Shown: positions 43,702-53,358, numbered from the stretch's first letter. The stretch is 57,308 nucleotides of DNA from Christensenella sp. UBA4263 (GCA_002395225.1 DGWH01000089.1:23951-81258); one strand, 5' to 3'. The notes: generated by a model from the letters alone, not told the origin. Made by a program: numbers and translations.

Positions 43702-43727
43702 AGTGCCGCACCAGCTGGTGCGGCACT
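43702..43727 (-). terminator. Terminator of the Lpl-type operon
   Basis: AGTGCCGCACC pairs with GGTGCGGCACT, followed by TTTTC on the minus strand, 40 bases after the binding-protein stop. Confidence 0.85.
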
Positions 43728-43766
43728 CTGTATTTCTTTTGCTGTCAGATCAGGCTGACCGGATTT

Positions 43767-45332
43767 TTACTTGGTGTGTGCTTTATCCCATGCCTCGTAT
43801 TTTTCATCCATAACGGCCTTTCCGCCCATCTCCATGTACTGCTTGAGCATCTCCTGATAGAGCTTGCTGCACTCCTCGGCGGAGCTGGCCATGGTGCACT
43901 TGACAAGGATTTCCTGCTCATAGGCATTGAGGGTGGTGCCGTATTTGGAGTTGTTCTCAAGCGGTACATCAAAGTGGAAGCCGCCGAGAATGGAGTCATA
44001 GTTGCCTACCGTGTATTCCTCTTCGAACAGATCGGCAAAGCCCTGATAGGACAGCGACTGTGCTTTCATCGTCTTCTCAGGCGTATCGAGCCACTGACCG
44101 TTCACCAGGAGGGTGTAGTCAATGTTCTGCATGGAGTTGTAGGTCATGTCATGATGATCCGCATCCACATCTTTGACGACCGGGATGCCGTCTTCATTCA
44201 GATCCGACGTGATGCCTTCCAGACCGTTCTGGAGGAAATAGATGGTGTCATACTGGCACAGCCAGTCGAGATACATAATCGCTGCTTCCGGATGCTGAGA
44301 ATAGACGGGGATGAAGTTCAGCAGGCCGGCGGCCGCATATACCGGATGATAGTACTTGGTGGGATCGGTGACGGACTCGAAGCAGTTGACCGGAGTCAGC
44401 TTGGCGTCGGGCTCATAGGCACGCAGGGAGGCCAGGATACCAGGGGAAACACGGATCGGATGATCGTAGTTTCCGGTATAGCCGCCGGCCTTGCCGGAGG
44501 TGACATCCTGCCAGTCCTGATTGTTGGCATCCAGAGCAAAGTCCGGGGATACCAGTCCCTCGCGATACAGGGTGTTCAGGTAGAGCAGGTAATCCTCATA
44601 TCCGTCATGGGCCACGGTGGGTTCGCAGGCCAGCGTGCGGATATCCAGATCCTTATAGAAGGACCACTGGAGCGGCAGATTGTAGCGAAGGTCTCTCTGC
44701 AGTGCAAAGGGGATGCATCCGCCTTCCACATTGCCGGGGTTCTCATCGCGGAATGCGCGCAGGGTATCCAGGAACTCGTCCTTGGTCGTGGGCATCTTGC
44801 GTCCCAGTTTCTCCACCCAGTCCTCACGGATGAACATGCCCATCCATGCAACGACGACCCGGCGGGCGGGAATCGCATACTGACCGCCACCGAACTTGCC
44901 GAATTCAAGGACCTCATCGCCCAGGAATTTCTTGAGGTTCGGGCCATACTCGTCCACATACTTGCTCAGCTCGGTTACGCCGCCCTGATTCACATAGTCC
45001 GTGACGATGGACTCGTTATAGGTGAAGCAGATATCCGGGCAGGAAGCCTCGTCCATCATGAGGGTAGCCAGCTTCGGCTCTTCCTCGGAACGCGGGATAA
45101 CGACCCATTCAATCTTGATATTGCGCGGATCACCAAAGTTCTCCTGGATCCACTTGGTCCAGTAGTTGTTGTCCGGTGCCGTACCGCCGGTATTGCCGCG
45201 GTCAAATACGGAAACCTTGAGCGTAATGGGCTGATCATAGCGGAATACCTCTGCTGTCTCAGCCGATGCGGGAATGACTGCCAGCGTCAGCAGCATTGCC
45301 AGCACGAGTAACAGAGACCATACCTTTTTCAT
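43767..45332 (-). CDS. Carbohydrate ABC importer solute-binding protein (LplA-like)
   Basis: This is a 521-residue exported family-1 binding protein. It has a signal peptide (MKKVWSLLLVLAMLLTLAVI, cleavage ASA) but no lipobox. The mature part starts with the ITLKVSVFDRGNT strand, has WTKWIQENFGDPRNIKIEWV and CPDICFTYNES, and runs to the usual end (MGGKAVMDEKYEAWDKAHT). LplA/YtcQ-like proteins bind oligosaccharides such as polysaccharide fragments. It is the last gene of the operon. Confidence 0.88.
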   Translation of the reverse strand: MKKVWSLLLVLAMLLTLAVIPASAETAEVFRYDQPITLKVSVFDRGNTGGTAPDNNYWTKWIQENFGDPRNIKIEWVVIPRSEEEPKLATLMMDEASCPDICFTYNESIVTDYVNQGGVTELSKYVDEYGPNLKKFLGDEVLEFGKFGGGQYAIPARRVVVAWMGMFIREDWVEKLGRKMPTTKDEFLDTLRAFRDENPGNVEGGCIPFALQRDLRYNLPLQWSFYKDLDIRTLACEPTVAHDGYEDYLLYLNTLYREGLVSPDFALDANNQDWQDVTSGKAGGYTGNYDHPIRVSPGILASLRAYEPDAKLTPVNCFESVTDPTKYYHPVYAAAGLLNFIPVYSQHPEAAIMYLDWLCQYDTIYFLQNGLEGITSDLNEDGIPVVKDVDADHHDMTYNSMQNIDYTLLVNGQWLDTPEKTMKAQSLSYQGFADLFEEEYTVGNYDSILGGFHFDVPLENNSKYGTTLNAYEQEILVKCTMASSAEECSKLYQEMLKQYMEMGGKAVMDEKYEAWDKAHTK

Positions 45333-45394
45333 GGGATACCTCCTATTTTTGAAAATCTATTGTACCGGATCCCATCCGGTTTCAACCAAACCGA

Positions 45395-46294
45395 TTACTC
45401 CTTCACGGCACCGATCATGACGCCCTGAACGAAGTACTTCTGCAGGAACGGATAGACAATCAGGATGGGCACGGTAGAGAAGACCACCGCGGCGCACTGA
45501 ATTGTCTCCGCCAGAACGGCATTCTTTCCGCCCTCAACCATGCTGACATCCGAGGACGAGGAAGCAAAAACCACCTGATAGAGTTTCATCTGCAGGGTAA
45601 ACTTGTTGGAACTGTTGATGTAGTAGCGGACGTCCGCGTAGTTGTTCCAGCGGGCAACCGCATAGAAAAGCGCAATGGTCGCCAGAGAGGCGGTTGACAG
45701 CGGCAGGATGATCCGCAGCAGAATCTGCAGGTCATTGCATCCGTCCAGCTTGGCGCTCTCCTCCAGGGAAGTGGGAACCGACTCAAAGAAGTTCCTCAGG
45801 ATGATGGTGTTATAGGTACTGGTCAGAATCGGCAGCACCAGAGACCAGGGGCTGTCAATCAGGCCCATCTGCTTGACCCAGAGGAAATTGGCAATGGTGC
45901 CGCCGGTGAAATACATCGGGATCAGCACCAGAACCATCAGGACCTTCCTGCCCGGCAGATAATGCCGGCTGAGCGGATAGGCCAGCAGGATGGTGGAGAC
46001 CATGGCAAGGCCCGTATAGATCAGCGTCCACTGAATGGAGAACCACATCGAGCGGATCATGGTCGGATCATTGAAAACAGAGGCATACGCGTTAAAGTCC
46101 AGCTCCTTAGGCAGGAAGAAGACTTTGCCTGCCAGAACAGGGGCGCGTCCGGAAATGGATTTGGCGATCACGTGAATCACCGGCAAAACGCACAGGAGCA
46201 CAAACAGGGTCAGAATGACGTTGAACACAATTTCCGAGCCGAGATAGCGGCGTCCCTTTGCCACACGGGGCTTTGCAGAGGAATGCTGACTCAA
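45395..46294 (-). CDS. Carbohydrate ABC importer permease (LplC/YtcP-like)
   Basis: This is a 299-residue membrane protein with six TM helices. It starts at TTG 46294, whose TTGA overlaps the preceding permease stop; GGGGGG precedes it. The MetI-like fold shows SKSISGRAPVLAG then the EAA loop TSLEESAKLDGCNDLQILLRII. It pairs with the LplB-like permease. Confidence 0.88.
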   Translation of the reverse strand: MSQHSSAKPRVAKGRRYLGSEIVFNVILTLFVLLCVLPVIHVIAKSISGRAPVLAGKVFFLPKELDFNAYASVFNDPTMIRSMWFSIQWTLIYTGLAMVSTILLAYPLSRHYLPGRKVLMVLVLIPMYFTGGTIANFLWVKQMGLIDSPWSLVLPILTSTYNTIILRNFFESVPTSLEESAKLDGCNDLQILLRIILPLSTASLATIALFYAVARWNNYADVRYYINSSNKFTLQMKLYQVVFASSSSDVSMVEGGKNAVLAETIQCAAVVFSTVPILIVYPFLQKYFVQGVMIGAVKE

Positions 46295-47235
46295 AACAGA
46301 CCCCCCTCTCCCATACGGCGCGTAATGAGGTTGGCGCCGATGACAAAGCACATATTGACGACGGAACCGAAGATATCCACTGCCGTGGCAAACGGATACT
46401 GCCGGTTGAGAATACCGCGGTCATACACGAACGTGGAAATTACATCTGCGGAATTGCGGACCATGTTGTTCATCATGACGTAAGGCCGCTCGAAACCGAT
46501 GCCCACCATCTGACCAAGACGAAGGATCAGCATAATGACAATGGTCGGCATGATGCAGGGCAGCGTCACATACCAGATGCGCCGCAGGCGTCCGCACCCG
46601 TCCACCTCTGCCGCTTCATACAGTTCGGTATTGACGCCGGATATGGCCGCCAGATAGATGATTGTTCCCCATCCGGCGCTCTGCCAGATGCCGGTCACCA
46701 CATACATGACCACCCAGTTTCCCTCATCCATCAGGAAATTGACGGGCTTTCCGCCCATCGTGGTCAGCAGGCTGTTGATCGGTCCGTTGGTGCCGAAGAT
46801 CTTCGATACCAGTGACCCGATAATGACCCAGGACAGGAAGTGCGGCAGGTACATCATCGTCTGATAGACCTTTTTCAGCCGCAGGGAACGCATTTCGTAG
46901 ACCATGATGGCCAGGATAATGGGCACGGGGAAGCCGAAAAGCAGATCCAGCAGGTTGAGCTTGACGGTATTCCTGACCGCGTTCCAGAACTGCGGACTCC
47001 CGAACATCTCCTGGAAGTACTTCAGCGCCGGTGTGGCCCAGGGGCTTTTGGCCATTCCCTTGAAAACGCTGAACTCCTTAAAGGCCACCTGCAGTCCTGA
47101 CAGCGGTGCATAGCGGAAAAGGATATACTGCGAAAGGGGAATGATCAGCATCAGATACAGCCATTTATACATTCGGATGGCTTTGAGAAAACTCATCCTC
47201 CTGTATTTCACCGGTTTCGGGGTTTCTTTTTGCAT
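46291..47235 (-). CDS. Carbohydrate ABC importer permease (LplB/YteP-like)
   Basis: This is a 314-residue membrane protein with six TM helices, beginning KAIRMYKWLYLMLIIPLSQYI and with the LplB-type FKEFSVFKGMAKSPW segment. The EAA loop is TELYEAAEVDGCGRLRRIWY. GGAGG lies about 8 bases before ATG. It is first in the operon; no ATPase gene is here, so the shared MsmK-like ATPase (perhaps at 31138) must serve it. Confidence 0.88.
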   Translation of the reverse strand: MQKETPKPVKYRRMSFLKAIRMYKWLYLMLIIPLSQYILFRYAPLSGLQVAFKEFSVFKGMAKSPWATPALKYFQEMFGSPQFWNAVRNTVKLNLLDLLFGFPVPIILAIMVYEMRSLRLKKVYQTMMYLPHFLSWVIIGSLVSKIFGTNGPINSLLTTMGGKPVNFLMDEGNWVVMYVVTGIWQSAGWGTIIYLAAISGVNTELYEAAEVDGCGRLRRIWYVTLPCIMPTIVIMLILRLGQMVGIGFERPYVMMNNMVRNSADVISTFVYDRGILNRQYPFATAVDIFGSVVNMCFVIGANLITRRMGEGGLF

Positions 47236-47716
47236 GCTTTCGCCTCCATCTCTTCATCGATCCGTTGCTGCGAAAAAATAACAAGGTTCAGCATGAGGCC
47301 CGTCTTCCACAAAAAAACAACTTTTCCCGTCATTTTCACGCATTTTATTGGTAAAAATCGTTTTATTTCGTTCACAATGTTAGTTAAATTGTACAGGACC
47401 TTTTTGAGGAACGCAATTGACAGAATTGCTTGTTTTATTGTTAAAGTTGCTGTAAAATGAGAAGCACTTCCCCGTTATCGTCTAGTTTCATCCTTTTTGT
47501 ATGGTCCGCTGCCAGGCATACGCGGCCGCCTGAATCTGACCGCTGTCACCCCCGTGATGCTTCCTCTGATGCCCGGACCGGGCACAGCCGCGGCATTGAC
47601 AGACCCTCTCCGGCTTTCCGTTCCTGCCTGTTCCCGCCCGGCATTGGCCCGTGTCTGTCAGTCCCTGAGGCTTTACTCTCCGGTTTCCAATTCATCGCTG
47701 CTTATGGAGGCCCTGA
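47236..47716. promoter_or_regulatory. Divergent control region; minus-strand promoter 47388-47416
   Basis: On the minus strand TTGCGT (47411-47416) and TACAAT (47388-47393) are 17 bases apart and serve the importer operon. A plus-strand TTGACA at 47417-47422 overlaps the area and may serve the regulator. The AraC protein encoded next is the likely controller. From 47460 the sequence is GC-richer with no gene. Confidence 0.6.
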
Positions 47717-48583
47717 ATGGATCAGCAATCCTTTGAGAAAACGAACGACATTCGTGTCGGCTCCGACGCCGGCTGTACCCATTCCCTCAATACGGGATGG
47801 AAAACCGGCAAGTTTCATATGCATCCGCATTACGAGTTTTACCTCTTCATCCGCGGAAATGCGCAGATCGTCATCGAGGACGAGCGCTTTGACACCCATC
47901 CCATGGACCTGTTTATTTTCCCTCCGGGAACCCTGCATCGGGCGTATATGACCGACTCCGATGTGCCCTATGAAAGAGCCTATTTTTACGCCACCCGCAA
48001 GGTTCTCAGCGAAATGTCCGATCCCACCTATCCCCTTCTTGACATCATTGAAAATGCCGTTCACGCGCGGGACTACTCGTTCCACGCCGACAGCCTCAGT
48101 GCTGCCCGCTTTATCCGCCTGATTGATGACTATATTGATGAGGATAATGATCAGGAGCCCTGCTTCCGGCAGATGAACCGCTGCCGCATCCAGATGCTTT
48201 CCCTGATCGTCTGCCGCATCATGCAGCGAAAACAGGTGCTCAATCCCCATCCGCCTGAACGCATCAACGATGTCATCCGGTACATCAACGATCATATTCT
48301 GGAACCGCTCTCCCTGGATGCGCTGGCTGAGCGCTTCTATCTCAGCAAATATACCCTTCTGCACGACTTCAAAAACTATGCCAACATCTCTGTCTATCAG
48401 TATATTCTCTATAAACGGATTACCTATGCCCAGCATCTGATGCAGCACGGCATTACACCGGGCAACGCCGCCAAACAAAGCGGTTTCAACGATTATGCCG
48501 GCTTTTATCGTTCCTTTCTCCGTCACAACTCCATGACGCCTCAGGAATACTATTCCCAGGTCTGCAAAAACGTTCTGCTGTAG
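47717..48583 (+). CDS. AraC family transcriptional regulator
   Basis: This is a 288-residue protein. An N-terminal cupin sensor (HPHYEFYLFIRGNAQIVIED, HPMDLFIFPPGTLHRAY) is followed by a C-terminal two-HTH domain from about 180: LSLDALAERFYLSKYTLLHDFK and GNAAKQSGFNDYAGFYRSFLRHNSMTPQEY. It is divergent from the LplBCA-like operon and so probably activates it on sugar sensing. Confidence 0.9.
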   Translation: MDQQSFEKTNDIRVGSDAGCTHSLNTGWKTGKFHMHPHYEFYLFIRGNAQIVIEDERFDTHPMDLFIFPPGTLHRAYMTDSDVPYERAYFYATRKVLSEMSDPTYPLLDIIENAVHARDYSFHADSLSAARFIRLIDDYIDEDNDQEPCFRQMNRCRIQMLSLIVCRIMQRKQVLNPHPPERINDVIRYINDHILEPLSLDALAERFYLSKYTLLHDFKNYANISVYQYILYKRITYAQHLMQHGITPGNAAKQSGFNDYAGFYRSFLRHNSMTPQEYYSQVCKNVLL

Positions 48584-48846
48584 GAGCACCGCAGCCCGGT
48601 CTTTCGGCACCGCGGCATTTCCGGTACTCACATTCAACAAACTGTCGCTATGCGGCAGGCCCTCTTTTAGGAGAAGAGCCGCAGCCCGGTCTTTCGGCAC
48701 TGCGGCATTTCCGGTGCTTATATTCAACAAACTGCCGCTACACGGTAGACCCTCCTTTAGAAGAGCCGCAGCCCGGTCTTTCGGCGCCGCGGCATTTCCG
48801 GTACTCATATTCATCAAACTGCCGCTATGCGGCAGGCCCTCTTTTG
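48584..48846 (-). repeat. Repeat R1, three tandem copies
   Basis: GCAGCCCGGTCTTTCGG starts at 48591, 48681 and 48768 (periods 90 and 87). Each is followed by CATTTCCGGT and AACAAACTGTCGC-like text. Copies are about 90% alike. CTCCTTTTAG-like text separates them and on the minus strand reads as AAGGAGG-like. Confidence 0.95.
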
Positions 48847-48925
48847 CCGGCATTTCGTTTTATCCCCGTTCTCAGGAATCCGGCTGCTTTTCCGGATGCC
48901 TGTCGGTTGAGTCATCCGAAAACCC

Positions 48926-48981
48926 AAAAATCGCTCAGCCAGCATGTTCTCAGATGATTTCATGCTGGATGAGCGATTTTT
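48926..48981 (+). terminator. Terminator after the AraC gene and R1 array
   Basis: AAAAATCGCTCA...CCAGCATG pairs with CATGCTGG...TGAGCGATTTTT, ending in a T-run. Confidence 0.8.
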
Positions 48982-49267
48982 CCTCTTTCTGCCAAAACAT
49001 CCCGGGGGGCACCCTGCCGCTGTACCTGTAGTGCCGCATGAGCAACACCTGGATTTTACAAACTGTCGCAGTGCGAAAGCACTGTCTTATGTTCTGCATT
49101 GAATGAAGAAACCACAGATTTAGATAAATTTCAGAGTCTATTTTATCTACATCGCCGTCAATCTTCGTTATTCTCATAATTAAGCATCGCTATTTTATCT
49201 TTATCACTTTCTTCAAACCAATTCTGTTTCTGACAGGCAGGTTTAAAACCGGCAAACAAAGTCAGGG
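48982..49267. other. Non-coding with an R1 trace
   Basis: ACAAACTGTCGCAGTGCGAAAG near 49059-49080 is the hairpin end of a further R1 trace. No gene seen. Confidence 0.45.
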
Positions 49268-49914
49268 CCCCCACTTCAAGTGAGGGGTTGTCTTTGCCCC
49301 TCCAGGGCATCTTGCCAGGAGACCTCTAAAAGAGGTAGGAGTCAATTAATGCCTGGCTGCCTCTTAAAGAGGCCCTTTATTATCTACCAGCTTTATCTTT
49401 CTCTTCCTGATCCCGAATATACTTTCTTATCGTTTCCTCATTGACATTGCCGACCGTTGTCACGTAATATCCACGTGCCCAAAGGTGTCTGTCCTTATTC
49501 CCATATGCCAGTTCCGGATGTCTATCATACACCATCAGCGCACTTTTTCCTTTCAAGTACCCTACGAACTCCGCAACACTCAACTTCGGCGGAATTGCCA
49601 CATACATATGTACATGATCGGGTCTCGTTGCTCCCTCAATCAATTCTACGCCTTTCATTTCGCATAATTTTCTTAAGATCTCTCCAACATCTTTACGCAC
49701 TTTCCCAAACAATATCTTTTTCCGATACTTGGGAATAAATACAATATGGTATGTACAATTCCAAGTTGTATGTGATATACTCTGATTGTCCAATTTGGAC
49801 CGCCTCCTTGTTTTTATGTTAGGTTGACTCCCTATACATAATAACACAGAAGGCGTTTTTTTGGTACTCTAGGGAACACTACTGTTTACTCTATTCGCCC
49901 CACATCATGTGGGG
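49268..49914 (-). mobile_element. IS200/IS605-type insertion sequence (tnpA only)
   Basis: It has a TnpA gene with terminal hairpins in place of inverted repeats: CCCCCACTT/AAGTGAGGGG at 49268-49287 and CCCCACA/TGTGGGG at 49898-49914. A TGCCTCTT/AAGAGGC terminator follows the gene at 49351-49373. There is no tnpB. Exact ends are not determined. Confidence 0.8.
49380..49793 (-). CDS. tnpA: IS200/IS605 family transposase TnpA
   Basis: This is a 137-residue HUH-Y1 transposase. The signature HxH is in ATRPDHVHMYVAIPP (about residue 65). The catalytic Tyr is in HLWARGYYVTTVG (about 110). It cuts single-stranded DNA at hairpin ends. The start is TTG at 49793, with AAGGAGG 9 bases upstream; the frame to 49847 has no site. 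The protein is full length and may be active. Confidence 0.93.
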   Translation of the reverse strand: MDNQSISHTTWNCTYHIVFIPKYRKKILFGKVRKDVGEILRKLCEMKGVELIEGATRPDHVHMYVAIPPKLSVAEFVGYLKGKSALMVYDRHPELAYGNKDRHLWARGYYVTTVGNVNEETIRKYIRDQEEKDKAGR

Positions 49915-50094
49915 GGTTAATATACTGATTTCAATTAGTCCTCACATTTCAAGCGAGAAATGGCATAATTATGGAGTGGCTATGACAAACGCACGTTGAC
50001 TCAATAATTCAGGCGGGTCAGTTATCATTTCAGGACAACCCACTTTCCTGCTTTTGTCGAACCTTGGCGTTCGATCCTTCCTGCCTTTTTCAGG
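49794..50094. other. Flank of the insertion sequence, no gene
   Basis: Holds the upstream hairpin and leader of the transposase gene. Nothing else recognised. Confidence 0.4.
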
Positions 50095-50447
50095 TTATTC
50101 AGCTGATGTTTTTTTCGCTTCTGGTTTAAGATTTAGTTTCAATGAAAGTTCGTTGTGGGTTATATCCGGACGTTCAGCAAGAGCTTCAACAATTCTGTCC
50201 TCTATTGGTTTCTCCCGGGATATTTCTTGGGGAATTCCCCAAGAAATTCCCCAAGAAGGATGGCTCTCTTCCTCCTGAATCTTCGCGAATTCCTCATTGA
50301 TGCAGGCAACCACCTCTGTGTATCATCCGTATCATTATCCGGACTATATATCAGCCATGAAGACATATTGTTCTCCATAGCCTTTTTTGCCGCACACCTG
50401 AACCATATGAGATAATTCAGCTTGATTGGAATTTGACCGAGAAACAT
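50095..50447 (-). pseudogene. Broken DNA-binding or ATP-binding protein end
   Basis: One frame reads MSSWLIYSPDNDTDDTQRW. Another continues VACINEEFAKIQEEE and REKPIEDRIVEALAERPDIT, then winged-helix-like ELSLKLNLKPEAKK. They join only with a frameshift near 50310. This resembles the C-terminal end of AlbA/divergent-AAA-type ATP-binding proteins. It contains a perfect palindrome TTTCTTGGGGAATTCCCCAAGAAA at 50223-50246. Confidence 0.45.
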
Positions 50448-50543
50448 TGGGCAGCTTTACTTTTCAGGGCATTAGTGGTACTCTTAACTTAACCTTACAT
50501 TATGCCTCTTAACCCGAATGACAACGAAAGGAGGAGAAATGGT

Positions 50544-52181
50544 ATGAACTTTCTTAATAGTGGAAAGAGTTATACGCTCTTTAAGGAAACCGTTTTTCAG
50601 AAAACCTATGTGGACAAGACCATGATGATTGATACACTTTACCGTTATACCGTAGAAGGAAGCAAATATATCTGTATTACCAGACCCAGACGCTTCGGCA
50701 AAACCGTGGCAGCAAATATGATCGCCGCCTTCTTTGATGAGAGTACAAAAGAAGAAAGCCAGAGACTGTTTGAAAAGTGTAAACTGGGAACGCTGAAAAA
50801 CGAACAGGAAAAGATTTTTGCTGCAGACCCGGAAGGCATGGATGCGAGAAAACTTTGTTGGCCGGTACAGGGAAAACTGAAAGTCATCCACATTAATATG
50901 ATTGATCATATTGATGAAAACGTGAATTCCTACAATGATTTTATTTTGAATATAAAAACAAAAATGATCAATGATTTGAGGAAAACATATCCTGATCTCC
51001 TCATTTCAAAAAAAGACAGTCTCTCAGATCTTTTGAACCAGACAGGCAATTCGTTTATTTTTGTGATCGACGAATGGGATGCAATCTTTGAAAGACCGTT
51101 TATGAACGCCGAAGATAAGGAAAATTACCTTCTCTTTCTGAAGAATCTTCTTAAAGACAAATCCTATATACATTTTGCATACATGACCGGCATCCTGCCC
51201 ATTGCCAAGTATACCAGCGGATCCCCGCTCAATATGTTTCATGAGTTTTCAGCCTTTCAGGACAGCCAGTTTTATCCCTTCTTTGGATTGACAAGGAATG
51301 AAATCCAGGAACTGATGCTAAGAAAGGGATTCATACAACCGTCCATGGAAGAGTTGACAAGCTGGTATGACGGATATATCCGGGAACATGATGGCGAGCA
51401 CATGTTTAATCCAGCTTCTGTATCCCGGTCCCTTTTAGATGGAAAGTGTAAGAGCTATTGGACAGGAACAGGGCCAATGAATGAAGTTCGGGATATCATC
51501 CGGCTTAATGTACAGGATCTGCGGGAAGACGTCATCCGTATGGTGGGTGGTGAAACACTGGATATTGAACTATCTGGATTCAGCGTGGAGAAAGAAAAAG
51601 TATCTACCAAAGATGAGATTCTGTCAGCCATGGTTGTCTATGGTTTTTTAAGCTACTTTGACGGGCATTTACGCATTCCCAATCATGAACTGCTACTGAA
51701 ATTCAAATCTGCCCTGGCTTCCCAGGAACTCGGCCTCAAACAAACACTGGAGGATTCCAAACACCTGCTCAGTGCCACGCTGGAACAGAAGGACAGGAAA
51801 GTGGCATCTATGATTGAGGAGCTTCATACAGAAAAGATTCCATTCTTTGAATACAATGATGAAAATTCCCTTGCCTGTGTGGTGACTATGGGGTACCTTG
51901 CGGCGCTGGACAACTACCGCATCACCAGAGAAGACAAGGCCGGAAAGGGATATGCGGACTTTACGTTTGAGCCGAGAAACAGAAGCTTTATCCCGATAAT
52001 CCTGGAACTGAAATATAATCACTCGGTTAAAAATGCCTTGAAATGTATCAGGGAGAAAAACTATATTTCCCGATTCCGGGAGTATCCAAAAGTCCTGCTG
52101 GTTGGGATTAATTACAGCGAGAGGACGAAAAAACACACCTGTAAGACAGAACTGGTGGCCCCCAGAGAACTGCTGCAGTAA
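50544..52181 (+). CDS. AAA-ATPase with C-terminal PD-(D/E)XK nuclease domain
   Basis: This is a 545-residue protein of a large rumen/gut-bacterial family. The N-terminal AAA-like domain has FQKTYVDKTMMIDTL and YICITRPRRFGKTVAANM (P-loop-like). A helical middle follows, then a PD-(D/E)XK end with AGKGYADFTFEPRN (Asp) and PIILELKYNHSVK (E-x-K). These proteins are suspected nucleases or mobile-element-associated factors; their function is unproven. The start at 50544 has GGAGGAG 7 bases upstream; ATG at 50502 lacks one. It is intact, unlike its relative at 36956-37378. Confidence 0.85.
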   Translation: MNFLNSGKSYTLFKETVFQKTYVDKTMMIDTLYRYTVEGSKYICITRPRRFGKTVAANMIAAFFDESTKEESQRLFEKCKLGTLKNEQEKIFAADPEGMDARKLCWPVQGKLKVIHINMIDHIDENVNSYNDFILNIKTKMINDLRKTYPDLLISKKDSLSDLLNQTGNSFIFVIDEWDAIFERPFMNAEDKENYLLFLKNLLKDKSYIHFAYMTGILPIAKYTSGSPLNMFHEFSAFQDSQFYPFFGLTRNEIQELMLRKGFIQPSMEELTSWYDGYIREHDGEHMFNPASVSRSLLDGKCKSYWTGTGPMNEVRDIIRLNVQDLREDVIRMVGGETLDIELSGFSVEKEKVSTKDEILSAMVVYGFLSYFDGHLRIPNHELLLKFKSALASQELGLKQTLEDSKHLLSATLEQKDRKVASMIEELHTEKIPFFEYNDENSLACVVTMGYLAALDNYRITREDKAGKGYADFTFEPRNRSFIPIILELKYNHSVKNALKCIREKNYISRFREYPKVLLVGINYSERTKKHTCKTELVAPRELLQ

Positions 52182-52381
52182 GATCCAGAGAATGGAACTT
52201 AACTGCAAGTGAAAATACCGGCAGAATGTTTTTCTCTGTGCGCAGAATCACTGCTGTCTATGCACTCTGATTAAAAGTGGTTGTTGGATGTGAATGTCAG
52301 AAGAACGCTTGTTTTCTGCTTTGCAGGCCTCACAATTATCATTTGGAAATCGGCAGTCTTGCTCAAATGCCCGCCTGCAAC
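52182..52381. other. Intergenic, no gene seen
   Basis: Sequence between the nuclease-like protein and a toxin-like scrap. No gene identified. Confidence 0.35.
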
Positions 52382-52552
52382 AGATGTGTGGACCAGGAAC
52401 CCTGGCATTCCTGCGGCGTTCACAAGATCATCGTGAAGAACTTCTACGTGTACTTCCGGATTGATGAACCGGCCAGCACTGTCTTTGTTCTCATTGTAAT
52501 CTACGACAGGCGCAGCCAGCTGAAAGCCCTTTCACACATGAAGCTGAATTGA
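52382..52552 (+). pseudogene. C-terminal fragment of a RelE/ParE-type toxin
   Basis: Frame with WHSCGVHKIIVKNFYVYFRI and STVFVLIVIYDRRSQL, like the last strands of RelE/ParE toxins. The N-terminal helices are lacking and no ribosome site or antitoxin is present. A remnant. Confidence 0.45.
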
Positions 52553-52735
52553 ATCACAATTCGGCTCTGAAAGAAAAACCGTCGGACCTGACAGGACCGC
52601 TTTCAAAGGTCCATAGACAGATTTAAAAACTTCACCTATTGTACGTATACTTTAAAGCTCACCGCTCTGAAATGTCAATAAAGCTCTCCGGCCCAGGCAG
52701 GCCTGGTCTGCGGTTCTTTCCGTTTCATCCAGACA
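52553..52735. other. Non-coding with intron-like text
   Basis: AAAACCGTCGGACCTGACAGG near 52570 resembles text near 25124 after the domain V remnant. No gene. Confidence 0.35.
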
Positions 52736-52769
52736 AAAACGATCCACCCAATAATGGGTGGATCGTTTT
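52736..52769 (-). terminator. Rho-independent terminator
   Basis: AAAACGATCCACCC pairs with GGGTGGATCGTTTT; T-run on the minus strand. It follows the small secreted protein gene. Confidence 0.9.
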
Positions 52770-52777
52770 GAAACTGA

Positions 52778-53305
52778 TTATTCCTCCGCCATGATGGAAG
52801 CGCTTACTATCTGGGCCACCGCGGCAAACCCTTCATCTGATGCCGGCATGAAGCTGAACTGCACAATATTGCCGGATTCCGTCACGAAGGCCACATACAT
52901 CGCATCCGCTTCCGGCATGCTGTAAGTGACCGCATCCAGCCCGTTCAGCAGAACACGTTCTGCATCTTTTACGCCGTTTCCCTTGATCGTGCTGATCAGG
53001 TCATCCAGCGTTTGGCCTTCCTGTCCCTGATAGTACGAGGCATAAATGGAGGCCGTCTGATCTGCAGGGGCAAACTTCCCGATAATGCCCTGATCAGCCT
53101 CCTCTGACGTGAGATCCATATTCTGGAAAACATCCGGAACCCAGATCTGCAGCGCAACGTCATCGAACGTATACCAGCTGCCTTCAATTCCGGTGGATTC
53201 AACGTTGACATCCGCCCAGTTGACGGCAGGAACGCTTTCTGCTGAGGCGACAGCGAGCATCAGCAGCAGGGCCAGGGTCATCAGGGTTACAAGAAACTTT
53301 TTCAT
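52778..53305 (-). CDS. Secreted protein of unknown function
   Basis: This is a 175-residue protein with a signal peptide (MKKFLVTLMTLALLLMLAVA, cleavage after ASA). The mature part is acidic and alpha/beta, with WYTFDDVALQIWVPDVFQNM and SIYASYYQGQEGQTLDDLIS. It looks like a small secreted domain common in Clostridia. GGAGG-like text lies upstream. Together with the TetR gene 53 bases upstream it forms one transcription unit. Confidence 0.7.
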   Translation of the reverse strand: MKKFLVTLMTLALLLMLAVASAESVPAVNWADVNVESTGIEGSWYTFDDVALQIWVPDVFQNMDLTSEEADQGIIGKFAPADQTASIYASYYQGQEGQTLDDLISTIKGNGVKDAERVLLNGLDAVTYSMPEADAMYVAFVTESGNIVQFSFMPASDEGFAAVAQIVSASIMAEE

Positions 53306-53358
53306 AGAGAGATCCTCCTTTTTTATTTATCCCCGGCCGCAGCCGGGTGATGACAGAA

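Noticed and set aside
43662..45311. 549-residue plus-strand frame
   Set aside because: It is antisense to the LplA-like gene, which has a signal peptide and clear family features.
48584..48846. R1 array as a CRISPR
   Set aside because: Units are contiguous and about 90 bp, with no unique spacers or cas genes.
47702..48853. Minus-strand frame with repeated N-terminus
   Set aside because: The repeats are the R1 tandem array read through, followed by antisense to the AraC gene.
49380..49914. TnpB or omega RNA partner of the IS200/IS605 element
   Set aside because: No TnpB frame lies on either side of tnpA in this window.
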